A stretch of 58,624 nucleotides of DNA from an uncultured Pelagibacteraceae bacterium (GCA_902525935.1 CABZJA010000008.1:1-58624), one strand, 5' to 3'; shown: positions 7,218 to 16,924, counted from the first letter of the stretch. Notes: generated from the sequence alone by a model not told the origin. A program made the numbers and translations.

Positions 7218-9986
7218 TCATTTTTCTATTAATTGTATTGTTTCAAAATAATTTTCATCAAAATATCTTTTAGCTAATTTACAAATTTCATTAAGATTTA
7301 TCTGATTAATGATTTGTTCATAAAAATTTACACGCTCAAAACTTTCATTATATTTCTCTGCTTTTATAATTGCATTCAACCAAAAAATATTAGAATTTAA
7401 ACTTTCTTCATAATCTCTTATCAATGATTTTTTTTGATTTATAAATATCTGCTTATCAAAATTTTTCTTAGAAACATTTGTTAATATCTCATCAATTTTT
7501 TTGTTAATATTATCTATATTTTTTGGATCGGAATTAAAATTAATCATTATACTAGTTAATCCAATAGGTTTTTTTTGTGAAAAAAACTCATAAGATCCTG
7601 CAGAATAAACTAATTTATCTTTTTCTCTTATCTCATCAAAAATTAGTTTATCAATTATTGATATAAGCAATTTATTTTTAAGACGATTAGGAAATATATT
7701 ATTAAATTTTTTGTTATAAAACCTTGTTACAGAGGCTTTAACTGGATTTTCTTCCTCATATAATATTTTTTCTTTATTTAGATTTGTTAATATATTTCTC
7801 TCAATATAAGTATCCTCTTTGTTATTTAATTTTAAACTTCCAATATATTTTTTTATTAAAAGTTCTATTTTGTCAAATTTAAAGTCCCCAACTATTACAA
7901 ATGTGAAATCCCCACTATTTTGAAATCTTTCTTTGTAGAAATTATCTACATCTTTAAAATTAACTTTTTTATATTCCTCGATTGTTGGATAAGCTATTCT
8001 CGGGTTTTGAAGATAAAATTTATTATAAAAGTCCTTGAGATATGAATACATTGGATTTTGCATCTCAATCTGCAATTCATCAATTTTTTCATTTTTAAAT
8101 ATTTCGATATGGTGTTGTTGAATTCTTAAATCATTAAAATTGACATATAATAATTTAAATAAATCTTCTAAATATTGATTATTACTATAACCATTAATAC
8201 TCTCTGTATATCTCGAGATCTCTGGATAGATATCAATGATATTGGTTGGAAACAATTCCTCCTTTTCTGGAGTTGTTAAATCACCAACATCAGCTCTAGC
8301 CAAAATACTTTCAGCATAAGTTGCTGAAGGTAATTTGTCTATATCTACAGTTGAGTATCCACCTAAACTATATCCTTCAATTAATATTTGATCTTTTTTA
8401 AAATCTGTTTTTTTTAAAAGAATTTTAGCTCCATTACTTAAAATAATTTCTTTCACATTTGAGTTTGGATAAAATTTAGTTTTAATTATTTTTGATCCTT
8501 CAAGATTACCTTTAATTAATTCAACTTTTTTTAATTCATAATCATATTTTTCTATTTTCTTTGAAATTACGATTTTTTCGATTTTATCAATTTCATTTTC
8601 ATCAGGCAAATTTTTTACACTTAATGGCCCTTTAATTTGTAAAATTTGGTTTTCATTTTTTATGTAATTTTCAAAATAGTTATTAACTTCACTTAAAGAA
8701 ATAGTTAGAAGTATTTTTTTTGAATATTCTATATATTTTTCAGGACCCGATATCATTTCATCTTCCGTAAAATGGCGTATATATTCATTAACAAAGCTGG
8801 ATGAGGAACGAGTTTCTTCAGATGTTAAAAATTTCTCTAGGCTTTGAATTATTTCCTTTTTTGCTTTATCTAATTCGGACTGAAGAAAACCATGTTCTTT
8901 GACTTGTTCTATAAGATAATAGATATCTTCTATACCTTCTTTAATTTTATCAGATCTTAAACTAGTATTTATTATAAAGTATTTATCTTTATCTGATATG
9001 TTAAAATCCCCAATATAAGCACTTTTAAAATTTACGGAATTTTCATTTATTTGTTTTGCAATTCTTTTTTGAAATATGCTTTCAGTAATATTTTTTATTC
9101 TTGATAATTTATAATTTTTAAAAGTATTTAAAGGTTTAAATGTATCTTTGTTCCATATTACAAAATCAATATCTTCTTCTTTTTTATTCTGATAAGAAAA
9201 AAATTGTCGATTAAAATTTGGTATTGATGGATCTGGAAGTATTAATCCAGTGGTATTTTTTAAATAATTGAAATGTTTCTTAATAAAGTTCTCAATTTCT
9301 ATTTCATTAATATCCCCAATAGCAAATACCGCCATTATCTGAGGTTGATACCATTTTTCATAGAAATCTATAACGTCTTGATAACTAAAGTTTTTTATTA
9401 CATCTATTGTTCCAATAGGTCTTCGTTCGAGTAAAAGTGAGTCTTTATAAATATAATTTAGTAATTCGTTAACATATTTTTTTTCAGATCCTAAATCTTG
9501 TCTCCATTCTTCTTCAACAATTTTTCTTTCTTTTTCAAATTGATCATCTTTTAAATCTAAATTCCCTGCAATATCAGATAATATTTGAATTCCTTTTTCA
9601 ACATTATTGATATCATCAGTTGGGATTTCAAACTGATAGTTTGTTTTAAAATAACCAGTTGTTGCATTAAAATGAGAACCAATATTTAACCCAAGACTTG
9701 ATAAAAATTCGTCAATTGAATTACCTGGAAAATTTTTTGATCCATTAAAAGCCATATGCTCTAGTAAATGCGCTAAACCTCTTTGACGTTCTTCCTCCAT
9801 TAAAGAACCAGCTTTAACAACGAGCTTTAAGTATACTTTCTTTTTAGGGGTATCGTTTTTCCTAATATAATAGGTTAATCCATTTTCAAGTTTTCCATAT
9901 TTTATTTTAGGATCTAAAGGAAACTCACTTGCATATGAAAAATTATATACAAAAATAAAAAAAATAAAAAAAATAAGTTTATTCAT
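7218..9986 (-). CDS. M16 family zinc metallopeptidase (PqqL/pitrilysin-like), exported
   Basis: The 922-residue protein has a signal sequence (MNKLIFFIFFIFVYNFSYAS). Near its start is the inverted zinc motif HLLEH (H73, E76, H77), followed at the expected distance by the third ligand within KIVEEEWRQDLG. The length fits two tandem M16 halves of about 450 residues each, the second lacking the zinc motif, as in PqqL-like periplasmic proteases. It probably degrades peptides in the periplasm. It is the last gene of a seven-gene minus-strand run and starts 2 nt after the M24 gene stop, so it is likely co-transcribed. Confidence 0.92.
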   Translation of the reverse strand: MNKLIFFIFFIFVYNFSYASEFPLDPKIKYGKLENGLTYYIRKNDTPKKKVYLKLVVKAGSLMEEERQRGLAHLLEHMAFNGSKNFPGNSIDEFLSSLGLNIGSHFNATTGYFKTNYQFEIPTDDINNVEKGIQILSDIAGNLDLKDDQFEKERKIVEEEWRQDLGSEKKYVNELLNYIYKDSLLLERRPIGTIDVIKNFSYQDVIDFYEKWYQPQIMAVFAIGDINEIEIENFIKKHFNYLKNTTGLILPDPSIPNFNRQFFSYQNKKEEDIDFVIWNKDTFKPLNTFKNYKLSRIKNITESIFQKRIAKQINENSVNFKSAYIGDFNISDKDKYFIINTSLRSDKIKEGIEDIYYLIEQVKEHGFLQSELDKAKKEIIQSLEKFLTSEETRSSSSFVNEYIRHFTEDEMISGPEKYIEYSKKILLTISLSEVNNYFENYIKNENQILQIKGPLSVKNLPDENEIDKIEKIVISKKIEKYDYELKKVELIKGNLEGSKIIKTKFYPNSNVKEIILSNGAKILLKKTDFKKDQILIEGYSLGGYSTVDIDKLPSATYAESILARADVGDLTTPEKEELFPTNIIDIYPEISRYTESINGYSNNQYLEDLFKLLYVNFNDLRIQQHHIEIFKNEKIDELQIEMQNPMYSYLKDFYNKFYLQNPRIAYPTIEEYKKVNFKDVDNFYKERFQNSGDFTFVIVGDFKFDKIELLIKKYIGSLKLNNKEDTYIERNILTNLNKEKILYEEENPVKASVTRFYNKKFNNIFPNRLKNKLLISIIDKLIFDEIREKDKLVYSAGSYEFFSQKKPIGLTSIMINFNSDPKNIDNINKKIDEILTNVSKKNFDKQIFINQKKSLIRDYEESLNSNIFWLNAIIKAEKYNESFERVNFYEQIINQINLNEICKLAKRYFDENYFETIQLIEK

Positions 9987-9988
9987 AT

Positions 9989-11140
9989 TTATATAACTAC
10001 TAAATCCATCTTTTGATGACCTAATCTTTCATTACCTTTTTCAGTAACAAGATATGTTTCGCCTAAATTCATGGCTAATTGATTTTCAGAGTCCATCAAT
10101 ATCATGTGCATAAAAAATATATTTCCTGGCTGAATCTCATATGGATTTCCTGTGTATAACATTGGCCAATCCATCCAGTTTGGAGAGAAAGTTGCACCTA
10201 ACGAGTAACCACATGCATTCATTCTAGAATTTTTAAAGCCATGATCATCAAATGTTTTTGCATGAACATCAAAAACTTCTCCAATTTTATTTCTAGGCTT
10301 TAATTTATTTTCACAATTTGTAAGAGCTTCAACGCATGCTTCATGCATTTTATGATGTTTAGGATCTGCTTTACCTATGGGTATTGTTCTAAACATCGCT
10401 GAATGATAGTGCCTATAGGTTCCAGCCCATTCAATGGTCAACTGATCTTGATTATTAAGTATTTGTTTTTCTGCTTGATATCGACAGAGTAGGGCATTCT
10501 TTCCAGATCCAATTATAAATTCATTTGCAGGATAATCTCCACCTCCTTCAAATATAACTCTGTTCATTTCAGCTAAAATTTTAGACTCACTTACTCCTGC
10601 TTTTGCATGCTTCCAAACTTCATCCAAAGCCTTGTCAGCCAAATTTGCTGCTTTTTTTACATAACTAATTTCTTCATTAGATTTAATTACTCTTAGTTTT
10701 GTTATTAATTCTGACTTATCCTCAATTGAGCAATAGTTTTGTAATACTGTGTTAAGTCTTAATGCATTTCTTCCTGTAAGACCGTATGCTTCATATTCTA
10801 CACCAATTTTTTTCCCTTTTAAATTTAACTCATCTAAAATTATTTTAAGATCATCAGCAGGATTAGCACCATCTTTATCAACCCAAATTCTTATATTACT
10901 AATATTGGACGTGTTATGAGCTTGCCTTAAATCAGGGGCTCTAGTTAATAATATTACATTACCTTTTTGATCTAAAACTAATGCTTGAAAAAAAACATAT
11001 CCAAATGTGTCGTAACCAGTGAGCCAATACATAGACTCTTGTCTAAACATAATAAGAGCATCTACACCCTCATTTTTCATAGAGCTTAGTGTCTTATCTT
11101 TTCTATTTGAGAATTCTTCTTTACTAAAATGAAGACCCAT
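9989..11140 (-). CDS. M24/creatinase-fold hydrolase with most metal ligands replaced (ectoine hydrolase-like)
   Basis: The 383-residue protein has the two-domain creatinase/prolidase layout: an N-terminal domain with SMYWLTGYDTFGY (about 36-48) and a C-terminal pita-bread domain. The positions that bind metal in true M24 peptidases are mostly changed. The first Asp is E237 (TIEWAG), the second is A248 (HSAMFRT), the HG.G His is Y312 (GYSLG), and the first Glu is lost (FFMHM). Only the last acidic ligand seems kept (E361). Non-metal members of the fold include creatinase and DoeA/EutD ectoine hydrolases, which share a GYSLG-like block. It therefore probably hydrolyses a small C-N ring or guanidino compound rather than Xaa-Pro peptides. 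The start overlaps the hydratase stop by 1 nt. Confidence 0.78.
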   Translation of the reverse strand: MGLHFSKEEFSNRKDKTLSSMKNEGVDALIMFRQESMYWLTGYDTFGYVFFQALVLDQKGNVILLTRAPDLRQAHNTSNISNIRIWVDKDGANPADDLKIILDELNLKGKKIGVEYEAYGLTGRNALRLNTVLQNYCSIEDKSELITKLRVIKSNEEISYVKKAANLADKALDEVWKHAKAGVSESKILAEMNRVIFEGGGDYPANEFIIGSGKNALLCRYQAEKQILNNQDQLTIEWAGTYRHYHSAMFRTIPIGKADPKHHKMHEACVEALTNCENKLKPRNKIGEVFDVHAKTFDDHGFKNSRMNACGYSLGATFSPNWMDWPMLYTGNPYEIQPGNIFFMHMILMDSENQLAMNLGETYLVTEKGNERLGHQKMDLVVI

Positions 11141-11913
11141 TAACGAATGTTAATACTAACAGAACCAATTTTATCAACTGTTCCTTTGTATAATCCTTTT
11201 CCCTTAAATGGAACTACTCCCACAGTTGAGCCTGTGAAAACATAAAAATCTTTATCTAATTTAATCTTTTCTTTCTTAACTTTATTCAAAACAAATCTTA
11301 AGCAATTTAATGGGTTTATATATACTATATTCGTATTACCATTTACTTTTATTCCATTTTTCTTACTGACTAGTGAAGTTTTTAAATTATTTAGGTTTAG
11401 TTTTTTAAATTTTGTTTTTCTTCCAACAACAAATCTTATGTTAAACCCAAAATCTCCACAAATATCTCCCAAATATGTAAATTTTTTGTTTCTTTGTCTG
11501 AAACCAACTATTTCAAAACAAGGTCCCATAAACTTAATAAATTTGGTTACATTTGATTTTGTAATCTTACCCTTAAAATCAAAAAAAGATTTCTTAATAA
11601 AATAATAAACTTCAACCTCTATTCCTTTGGTGTGTTGATTTATTTTCACAGTTTTACCTGATTTAACAAATCTTTTTTTAAATACTTTTGCTGTAAAAGG
11701 TTCTTTTTCTTTTAATTTTTTTAAAGCTTGAATTCCAGTTCCACCAGCTTTTATTCCAATTGTTTCATCTTTTATTTGATCTTCACACAACTTTCTAAGT
11801 TTGTTAGCTAAATTAATATTCTTACAATATTTAACTGGAATAGGGTTGATAACAGTATTTGTGTTGAAGGCTTTAACTAATTTATCAGCAATACGATTAA
11901 TTTCATTTTTCAT
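11140..11913 (-). CDS. 2-keto-4-pentenoate hydratase / fumarylacetoacetase-family protein
   Basis: The 257-residue protein resembles the MhpD/HpcG hydratases. It has IGIKAGGTGIQALKKL in the N-terminal part, where family members bind the substrate. Near the C-terminus it has NCLRFVLNKVKKEK and VYFTGS-type segments ending in GTVDKIGSVSINI, the closing strand typical of these enzymes. They add water to 2-oxo-alkenoates or are decarboxylase partners in meta-cleavage pathways. No other aromatic-degradation gene is nearby, so the acid acted on is uncertain. The stop is fused to the M24 start (TAATG), suggesting coupled translation and a shared pathway. Divergent composition (many Lys) lowers certainty on the subfamily. 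Confidence 0.72.
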   Translation of the reverse strand: MKNEINRIADKLVKAFNTNTVINPIPVKYCKNINLANKLRKLCEDQIKDETIGIKAGGTGIQALKKLKEKEPFTAKVFKKRFVKSGKTVKINQHTKGIEVEVYYFIKKSFFDFKGKITKSNVTKFIKFMGPCFEIVGFRQRNKKFTYLGDICGDFGFNIRFVVGRKTKFKKLNLNNLKTSLVSKKNGIKVNGNTNIVYINPLNCLRFVLNKVKKEKIKLDKDFYVFTGSTVGVVPFKGKGLYKGTVDKIGSVSINIR

Positions 11914-11922
11914 AGCCAGAAC

Positions 11923-12711
11923 TTATTGAAGAATGCTCATAGGATCAAGTCTAGTTTGAAACCAATTTATCCTAAAATCTAAATGAGGCCCTGTTGATCT
12001 TCCAGTGGATCCAACAGTTCCTATAATTTCACCTTGTTTAACTTCATCACCAACTTTTACCGTTACATTTTCTAGATGTGAATATATAGTTGAAATTCCA
12101 TGTCCGTGGTCCATTATTACAGTGCCACCAGTATAATAAAGATCATCTTCTGCCATAGTAACAATTCCAGTTCCAGATGATTTGATTTTAGTTCCTTGTG
12201 AGGCTGCTATATCAATTCCATAGTGAGGCCACTTTGGTTTACCGTTTAGAATTCTTTGGCTACCATAAACACCACTAATAATACCATTAACTGGCATAAT
12301 AAATTGTTCAGTAAAGAAAGTTAAATCTGAATTAATGGCTCTTGCTTTCCCAATTCTCCCATTCTCTTCTTTAATCCTTTTATAAACAGATTCTGGCGGT
12401 GTAACTTTACTTTCAGGGAGACCATCTATTCTTTGAATATTATATTTTCTTTTAAAAACTTTTTTTATAACTTTGTTTTTTTTACCATTATTAATTTCAG
12501 TAATAGCTAAATCAAATTTTCTATCTCTATCAATACCAAATACGAAATATCCATCCTCAGATACTTTCACTTGTATTTTATCTATAAAAACTTTTGATCC
12601 AGTTTCTGCTTTACCTAAAATAAAATTTCCTTGTAAAAACTTACCCTGGAACTCTAAAGCATGAGAGTGTGTAGAAAATATAATTGCTAAAAAAAGCAAA
12701 AATCTTTTCAT
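11923..12711 (-). CDS. M23 family peptidase (LytM/LasA-type cell wall endopeptidase), exported
   Basis: The 262-residue protein has a signal peptide (MKRFLLFLAIIFSTHSHA), a beta-rich N-terminal domain and a LytM domain: HYGIDIA (H163, D167), YSHLENV (H212) and GPHLDFRINW (H243). In the last motif the usual HxH is HxD, a variant seen in many proteobacterial M23 proteins, and the RLDP tail also fits them. It should cut peptidoglycan cross-bridges in the periplasm. The start at 12711 is preferred over an ATG at 12726. It begins exactly with the signal peptide and overlaps the upstream SDR stop by 1 nt (TAATG), the coupling seen elsewhere in this run. Confidence 0.9.
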   Translation of the reverse strand: MKRFLLFLAIIFSTHSHALEFQGKFLQGNFILGKAETGSKVFIDKIQVKVSEDGYFVFGIDRDRKFDLAITEINNGKKNKVIKKVFKRKYNIQRIDGLPESKVTPPESVYKRIKEENGRIGKARAINSDLTFFTEQFIMPVNGIISGVYGSQRILNGKPKWPHYGIDIAASQGTKIKSSGTGIVTMAEDDLYYTGGTVIMDHGHGISTIYSHLENVTVKVGDEVKQGEIIGTVGSTGRSTGPHLDFRINWFQTRLDPMSILQ

Positions 12712-13469
12712 TATTTCGCTGTCCAACCTCCGTCAATTACAATTGATGTTCCAGTTATCATACTTGCTGAGTCTGAAGCTAAAAAACATACTGCTGTCGC
12801 CACATCTGACTCCGTTGCAAACTTCCCCATTGGAATATTACTTAATGCAAGTTTTTTAAATTTTTTATTTTTAAAAAATCTTTTAACCATTGGGGTTTCA
12901 ACAAAAGTTGGCGCAACTGTATTTACTCTAATATTTTTTGTAGCAAGCTCCACACTCATACCTTTAGTTAGTCCTTCGATACCAAATTTGGTCATGTTGT
13001 AAACATTTCTTCCAGACATGCCTACATGACCTAATTGAGATGACACATTTATTATTGAACCACCTTTTTTTTTATTTTTTAGCATTATAAGAACAGTCAA
13101 TTGAGCAACATTGAATGCCGCTTTTATATTCAAGTCGACAAGATAATTCATACTTTTTTGTTTGATTTTTTCAAATGGTTCAGGAATATTCGTTCCTGCA
13201 TTATTTAATAATATATCAACTTTTTTTATTTTTTTTAATTTTGATGAAAGATCGTAATAATCCATTATATCGCAAGTTATTTTAATTAATTTACCTTTAA
13301 CTTTTTTTATATCTTTTTGAAGTTTATCAAGGTCTGATGAAGTCCTGCTTATACCAATTATAGTTGCACCAGCTTCTGCCATTGCAATTGATGATGCTCT
13401 ACCAATACCTTTTCCTGCACCAGTAACTAATGCAACTTTATTTCTTAAATTAATTTTTTTTAAGTACAT
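12711..13469 (-). CDS. Short-chain dehydrogenase/reductase (SDR), NAD(P)-dependent
   Basis: This 252-residue classical SDR has the cofactor motif TGAGKGIG (residues 16-23), LLNNAGTN (about 87-94), the catalytic Ser in NVSSQLG (about 143), and YxxxK as Y157/K161. The C-terminal block DGGWTAK closes the fold. SDRs of this type interconvert hydroxyl and keto groups of small molecules. In this operon it may oxidise an intermediate of the same pathway as the GMC oxidoreductase, but the substrate cannot be told. It follows the TerC gene with no gap (the start lies next to the TerC stop). Confidence 0.92.
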   Translation of the reverse strand: MYLKKINLRNKVALVTGAGKGIGRASSIAMAEAGATIIGISRTSSDLDKLQKDIKKVKGKLIKITCDIMDYYDLSSKLKKIKKVDILLNNAGTNIPEPFEKIKQKSMNYLVDLNIKAAFNVAQLTVLIMLKNKKKGGSIINVSSQLGHVGMSGRNVYNMTKFGIEGLTKGMSVELATKNIRVNTVAPTFVETPMVKRFFKNKKFKKLALSNIPMGKFATESDVATAVCFLASDSASMITGTSIVIDGGWTAK

Positions 13470-14048
13470 TTATAAAAATAGTTTTACATCTGTATATATT
13501 AACTCTATTGCAACAAATAATATCGCCAATAATCCAGCCCATCCTATCCATTTATACTTTTTAATCCAGCCAGATATCAATGTTGCTGCAGTAGCCATTA
13601 AAACAATTGATAAAACTAGACCAAATATTAATAACATGTAATGATCTCTAGCTGCGCTCGCTACTCCTAAGACATTATCTAAGCTCATTGTAACATCAGC
13701 TAGAATTACGGTTGTTATGGCTTTCATAAATGATGAGTTATCAACTTTTTTAACCTTTTCCTCGGAGTTACTATTCATTTTAATTACATCTTCATAAAGT
13801 CTGTAACATATATAAAAAAGTAATATTCCACCAACAAGTCTAAGTCCTGTGATTTGTAATAGATAAGCAGTTATCAGTGTAAATATAATTCTTAAAACTA
13901 CTGCTGCTCCAATTCCCCAAAAAATAATTTTTTTTCTTTGCTCAGTTGGAAATTGAGAGGCAACCATTCCAATTATAATTGCGTTATCTCCAGCTAAAAC
14001 TAAATCTATAAAAACTATTTGAAAAAAAATTACTATTTGTTCGGTCAT
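13470..14048 (-). CDS. TerC/YjbE family integral membrane protein
   Basis: The 192-residue protein is almost entirely hydrophobic helices with the two TerC signature repeats, DLVLAGDNAIIIGMV near the N-terminus and ADVTMSLDNVLGVA near residue 120. Both carry the conserved acidic and Asn residues proposed to handle metal ions. Relatives are tied to tellurite resistance, and more recently to manganese export or metal loading of exported enzymes. Its place beside exported metallopeptidases (M23, M16) fits the metal-loading idea, but that is inference. It overlaps the GMC oxidoreductase stop by 4 nt. Confidence 0.88.
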   Translation of the reverse strand: MTEQIVIFFQIVFIDLVLAGDNAIIIGMVASQFPTEQRKKIIFWGIGAAVVLRIIFTLITAYLLQITGLRLVGGILLFYICYRLYEDVIKMNSNSEEKVKKVDNSSFMKAITTVILADVTMSLDNVLGVASAARDHYMLLIFGLVLSIVLMATAATLISGWIKKYKWIGWAGLLAILFVAIELIYTDVKLFL

Positions 14049-15649
14049 CTTCTACTATCCTCAATTATCATATCAGCTGCTTTTTCCGCAATCATTATTG
14101 TCGGAGCATTTGTATTTCCTGATGTGATATGAGGCATAACAGAGGCATCTACAATTCTTAAATTTTCTAGTCCATGAGCGACTAATCGATCGTTAACAAC
14201 AGCATTTTCATCTTTACCCATTCTACATGTACTTACTGGGTGGAAAATAGTATTCGCAAATTTTCCAGCTTCGGTTGCTAATTCTTCATTATCTGTAATA
14301 TTGATTCCCGGTCTTAGCTCTTCAGGTTGGTAATCTTTGTAAGCTTCAGACTCCATAACTATTTTTCTAACAATTTTTAATGCTTTTCCAGCAATTTCAC
14401 GATCTTCATCAGTTGATAAATAATTCATCTTAATTTTTGGCGAAACTCTTGTATCTGGAGATTTTAACTCTATAGATCCTCTGCTTGTAGGTCTAACATT
14501 TGTAATTGTTGGAGTAAAAGCTGGAAATTTATGTAAAGCTGATTTTCCTAAAAGATCAGTGCTTGCTGGTGAAATATGAAATTGAAGATTTGGAGTTTCT
14601 AAATGTTCATCACTTTTAACAAAACCACAAACATAACTCGCACCAACTGTTAAAGGACCTTTTCTTAATAGAAAGAATTTTAAACCAGATAACATTTTTT
14701 TAGTAAAGCTGTAGTAAATATCATTTAATGTTTCTAAATTTTTAATCTTGTAAACTGGTCTTAACATTAAATGATCAGTTAGATTTCTCCCAACCCCTTG
14801 ATGATCTTTTAATACATTAATATTGTTTTCTTTTAAAAGTTCTCCTGGTCCAATTCCTGATGCTTGTAATATATGAGGTGAACCAATTGTTCCTGCACTT
14901 AATATAATTTCTTTATTTGTCTCAACAGAAAATTCATTTCCATCTATCCAATAATTTACTTTTTTTGCCTTATTATTTTCAAATTCAATATTTTTAATAT
15001 GTGCTTTAGTTATAATTTTTAAATTTTTTCTGCTTTTAACAGGATTTAAATAACCAACAGCTGTGCTACATCTAAAACCATTTTTAATTGTAAATGGAAA
15101 ATATCCCATTCCTTCGTTATCACCGTTGTTAAAATCATCAGTTCTTTTATAACCATGTTCTTGAGCAGCTTCTAAAAATAGATCTAGAACTTTAAATGTC
15201 GCTCTAATTTTCTCGACTGCAATAGGCCCCCCAGAACCATGAAATTCATTTTCACCAAATTGAAAATCTTCAGATTTTTTAAAATAGGGTAGAACATCAT
15301 CCCAAGACCAACCAACATTACCTAATTGTCTCCAATAATTATAATCATTTGATTGACCTCTAATATAAAGCATTCCATTAATAGATGAGCTTCCACCTAA
15401 TGTTTTTCCTCTTGGATAAACCATTTGTCTGTTATCACAATTAGGTTCTTTTTCTGTATTAAAACACCAATCTGTATCTGGATTGTGCATTGTTTTGAAA
15501 TAACCGCCTGGAATATGTATCCATGGATTAGTATCTTTACCGCCAGCTTCTAATAATAAAATTTTATTATCTGGATTTTCAGATAATCTATTAGCTAAAA
15601 CACATCCAGCTGATCCAGCACCAATAATTATGTAATCAAATTTGTCCAT
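14045..15649 (-). CDS. GMC family FAD oxidoreductase (choline dehydrogenase-like)
   Basis: From the ATG at 15649 the product is 534 residues, the usual size for choline dehydrogenase-like GMC enzymes. It opens MDKFDYIIIGAGSAGCVLAN (FAD Rossmann motif, GAGSAG at 10-15). It contains PRGKTLGGSSSINGMLYIRG (GMC signature 1), ILSAGTIGSPHILQASGIGP (signature 2), and a C-terminal HPVSTCRMG with the catalytic His, followed by a TNAPTIMIAEKAAD block. A 15-codon longer start at 15694 is possible but adds only a charged tail. Substrate could be choline or another alcohol. It heads the minus-strand operon and is divergent from the TRAP transporter. Confidence 0.9.
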   Translation of the reverse strand: MDKFDYIIIGAGSAGCVLANRLSENPDNKILLLEAGGKDTNPWIHIPGGYFKTMHNPDTDWCFNTEKEPNCDNRQMVYPRGKTLGGSSSINGMLYIRGQSNDYNYWRQLGNVGWSWDDVLPYFKKSEDFQFGENEFHGSGGPIAVEKIRATFKVLDLFLEAAQEHGYKRTDDFNNGDNEGMGYFPFTIKNGFRCSTAVGYLNPVKSRKNLKIITKAHIKNIEFENNKAKKVNYWIDGNEFSVETNKEIILSAGTIGSPHILQASGIGPGELLKENNINVLKDHQGVGRNLTDHLMLRPVYKIKNLETLNDIYYSFTKKMLSGLKFFLLRKGPLTVGASYVCGFVKSDEHLETPNLQFHISPASTDLLGKSALHKFPAFTPTITNVRPTSRGSIELKSPDTRVSPKIKMNYLSTDEDREIAGKALKIVRKIVMESEAYKDYQPEELRPGINITDNEELATEAGKFANTIFHPVSTCRMGKDENAVVNDRLVAHGLENLRIVDASVMPHITSGNTNAPTIMIAEKAADMIIEDSRR

Positions 15650-15770
15650 TTGTTTAATGTTAATCTTTAATGAATATTTAATGTTTTTAAACATTTTTCT
15701 TAAAAAAACGTCGAAATGACACTTGTATGCAACTTAGATTTTTGAAAGGATCTTAACATTATAAATAAAA

Positions 15771-15778
15771 AGAGAGGG
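15771..15778 (+). promoter_or_regulatory. Strong Shine-Dalgarno for dctP
   Basis: AGAGAGGG lies 5 nt before the dctP ATG. Many starts in this window show little or no such motif, so the strong site fits high expression of the binding protein. Confidence 0.7.
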
Positions 15779-15783
15779 ATATA

Positions 15784-16881
15784 ATGAAAAAAATCGTTTC
15801 AGCGTTATTTGCTGTTTTTCTAGTATTTGGATTTATTTCAAATGCTAATGCTGCAAAAACGTTAAAGTGTCAGACGGTTATTAGCGCTAAAGGTGATGAA
15901 GCGGTAATGTTAAAAGACTTTACTGACAACGTAACAAAACTAACAGGCGGATCTCTAAAATTTGAAATTATGCCAGCAGGTACAGTTGTAGGAGTTAAAG
16001 AAACTCTTGATGCTGTAGATAAAGGTTTGATTGATTGCGGATTTGCTTGGACTCACTATTGGTCTGGAGAACATCCAGCTGCTATGTTATTTGGTTCACC
16101 AGTAGCAGGTGGTGGTGTAGGAATAGATAACATCGCATTCTTGTCATGGTTTTTATATGGTGGTGGAGAGCAACTATATGACAGACTTTGGGGAGAAATG
16201 AAGAGAGACATTAAAGGTTTCATGCTTCAACCAGTTGGACCAGAAGCTCTTGGATGGTTCCCAAGACAAATAAAAGACATGGATGATTTTAGAACATTTA
16301 AGTTTAGAACTCCTCCAGGAATTCCAGGTCAAACATATAAAGACATTGGAATAGCTTCAGTTGCAATGGGTGGCGGAGATATTCTTCCAGCATTGGAAGC
16401 AGGAACTATTGATGCTGCTGAGTGGTGTTGTCCTCAACCAGATAAAGTGTTTGGTATACATAAAGTATTAAAACACTACTATCTACAAGGTTTACACCAA
16501 GTAGTCGTAAATGCTGACTTTTACTTAAACAAAAGCACTTACGATAAGTTCACTGACCATGAGAAATTTTCAATGAAGATGGCTGCTGATGCATCGTTGA
16601 TGAGAGCTTTGGCTTACAGAATCAACACAAATGGATTAGCACTTAAAGACTTAACTGAAAATCATGGTGTAATACTTGAAGATACACCAGCTGATTACTT
16701 CCCAGCTTATATGGCTGCAGCAAAAGCAACTTTACAGAAAAACGCAGCAGAAAATGCATTCTTTAAAGAAGTTTATGACTCAATGATAAGCTTTGCAAAT
16801 ACTGCTGTACCATTCTGGTCAGGTGCACAAACATCGAATGCTAAGCTAGGAATGGCTTATGCTAACTCGTTGAAGAAATAA
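15784..16881 (+). CDS. dctP: TRAP transporter substrate-binding protein (DctP family)
   Basis: The 365-residue periplasmic protein starts with a Sec signal (MKKIVSALFAVFLVFGFISNANA, cleavage about residue 23). It has the DctP fold. The segment FRTFKFRTPPGIPGQTYKDIG holds the conserved Arg that salt-bridges the ligand carboxylate. The AAEWCCPQPDKVFGIHKVLK block resembles the 2-oxoacid/lactate-type (TakP-like) binding proteins. The ligand is therefore probably a small carboxylate. It is followed by a hairpin terminator before dctQ and preceded by a strong ribosome-binding site, both consistent with the binding protein being made in excess of the permease. Confidence 0.93.
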   Translation: MKKIVSALFAVFLVFGFISNANAAKTLKCQTVISAKGDEAVMLKDFTDNVTKLTGGSLKFEIMPAGTVVGVKETLDAVDKGLIDCGFAWTHYWSGEHPAAMLFGSPVAGGGVGIDNIAFLSWFLYGGGEQLYDRLWGEMKRDIKGFMLQPVGPEALGWFPRQIKDMDDFRTFKFRTPPGIPGQTYKDIGIASVAMGGGDILPALEAGTIDAAEWCCPQPDKVFGIHKVLKHYYLQGLHQVVVNADFYLNKSTYDKFTDHEKFSMKMAADASLMRALAYRINTNGLALKDLTENHGVILEDTPADYFPAYMAAAKATLQKNAAENAFFKEVYDSMISFANTAVPFWSGAQTSNAKLGMAYANSLKK

Positions 16882-16893
16882 AATAAAGTTATT

Positions 16894-16924
16894 AAGCGGG
16901 CTTTTACAAGCCCGCTTTTTTTTT
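16894..16924 (+). terminator. Rho-independent terminator/attenuator between dctP and dctQ
   Basis: A perfect 10-bp stem (AAGCGGGCTT at 16894-16903 with AAGCCCGCTT at 16908-16917) closes a TTAC loop and runs straight into nine T residues. It is G/C-rich against an A/T-rich background. Because dctQ and dctM follow in the same direction with only 11 nt left after the T-run, it probably acts as a partial terminator rather than an operon end. Confidence 0.92.

Noticed and set aside
12712..12726. Earlier start for the M23 peptidase
   Set aside because: It would place five residues before a complete signal peptide; the start at 12711 also couples with the SDR stop.
15650..15694. Earlier start for the GMC oxidoreductase
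   Set aside because: It adds a basic stretch before the FAD motif, which normally begins within the first residues.
15742..15765. TTGAAA and TATAAA before dctP as a promoter
   Set aside because: The spacing is 12 nt, too short for a sigma-70 promoter.
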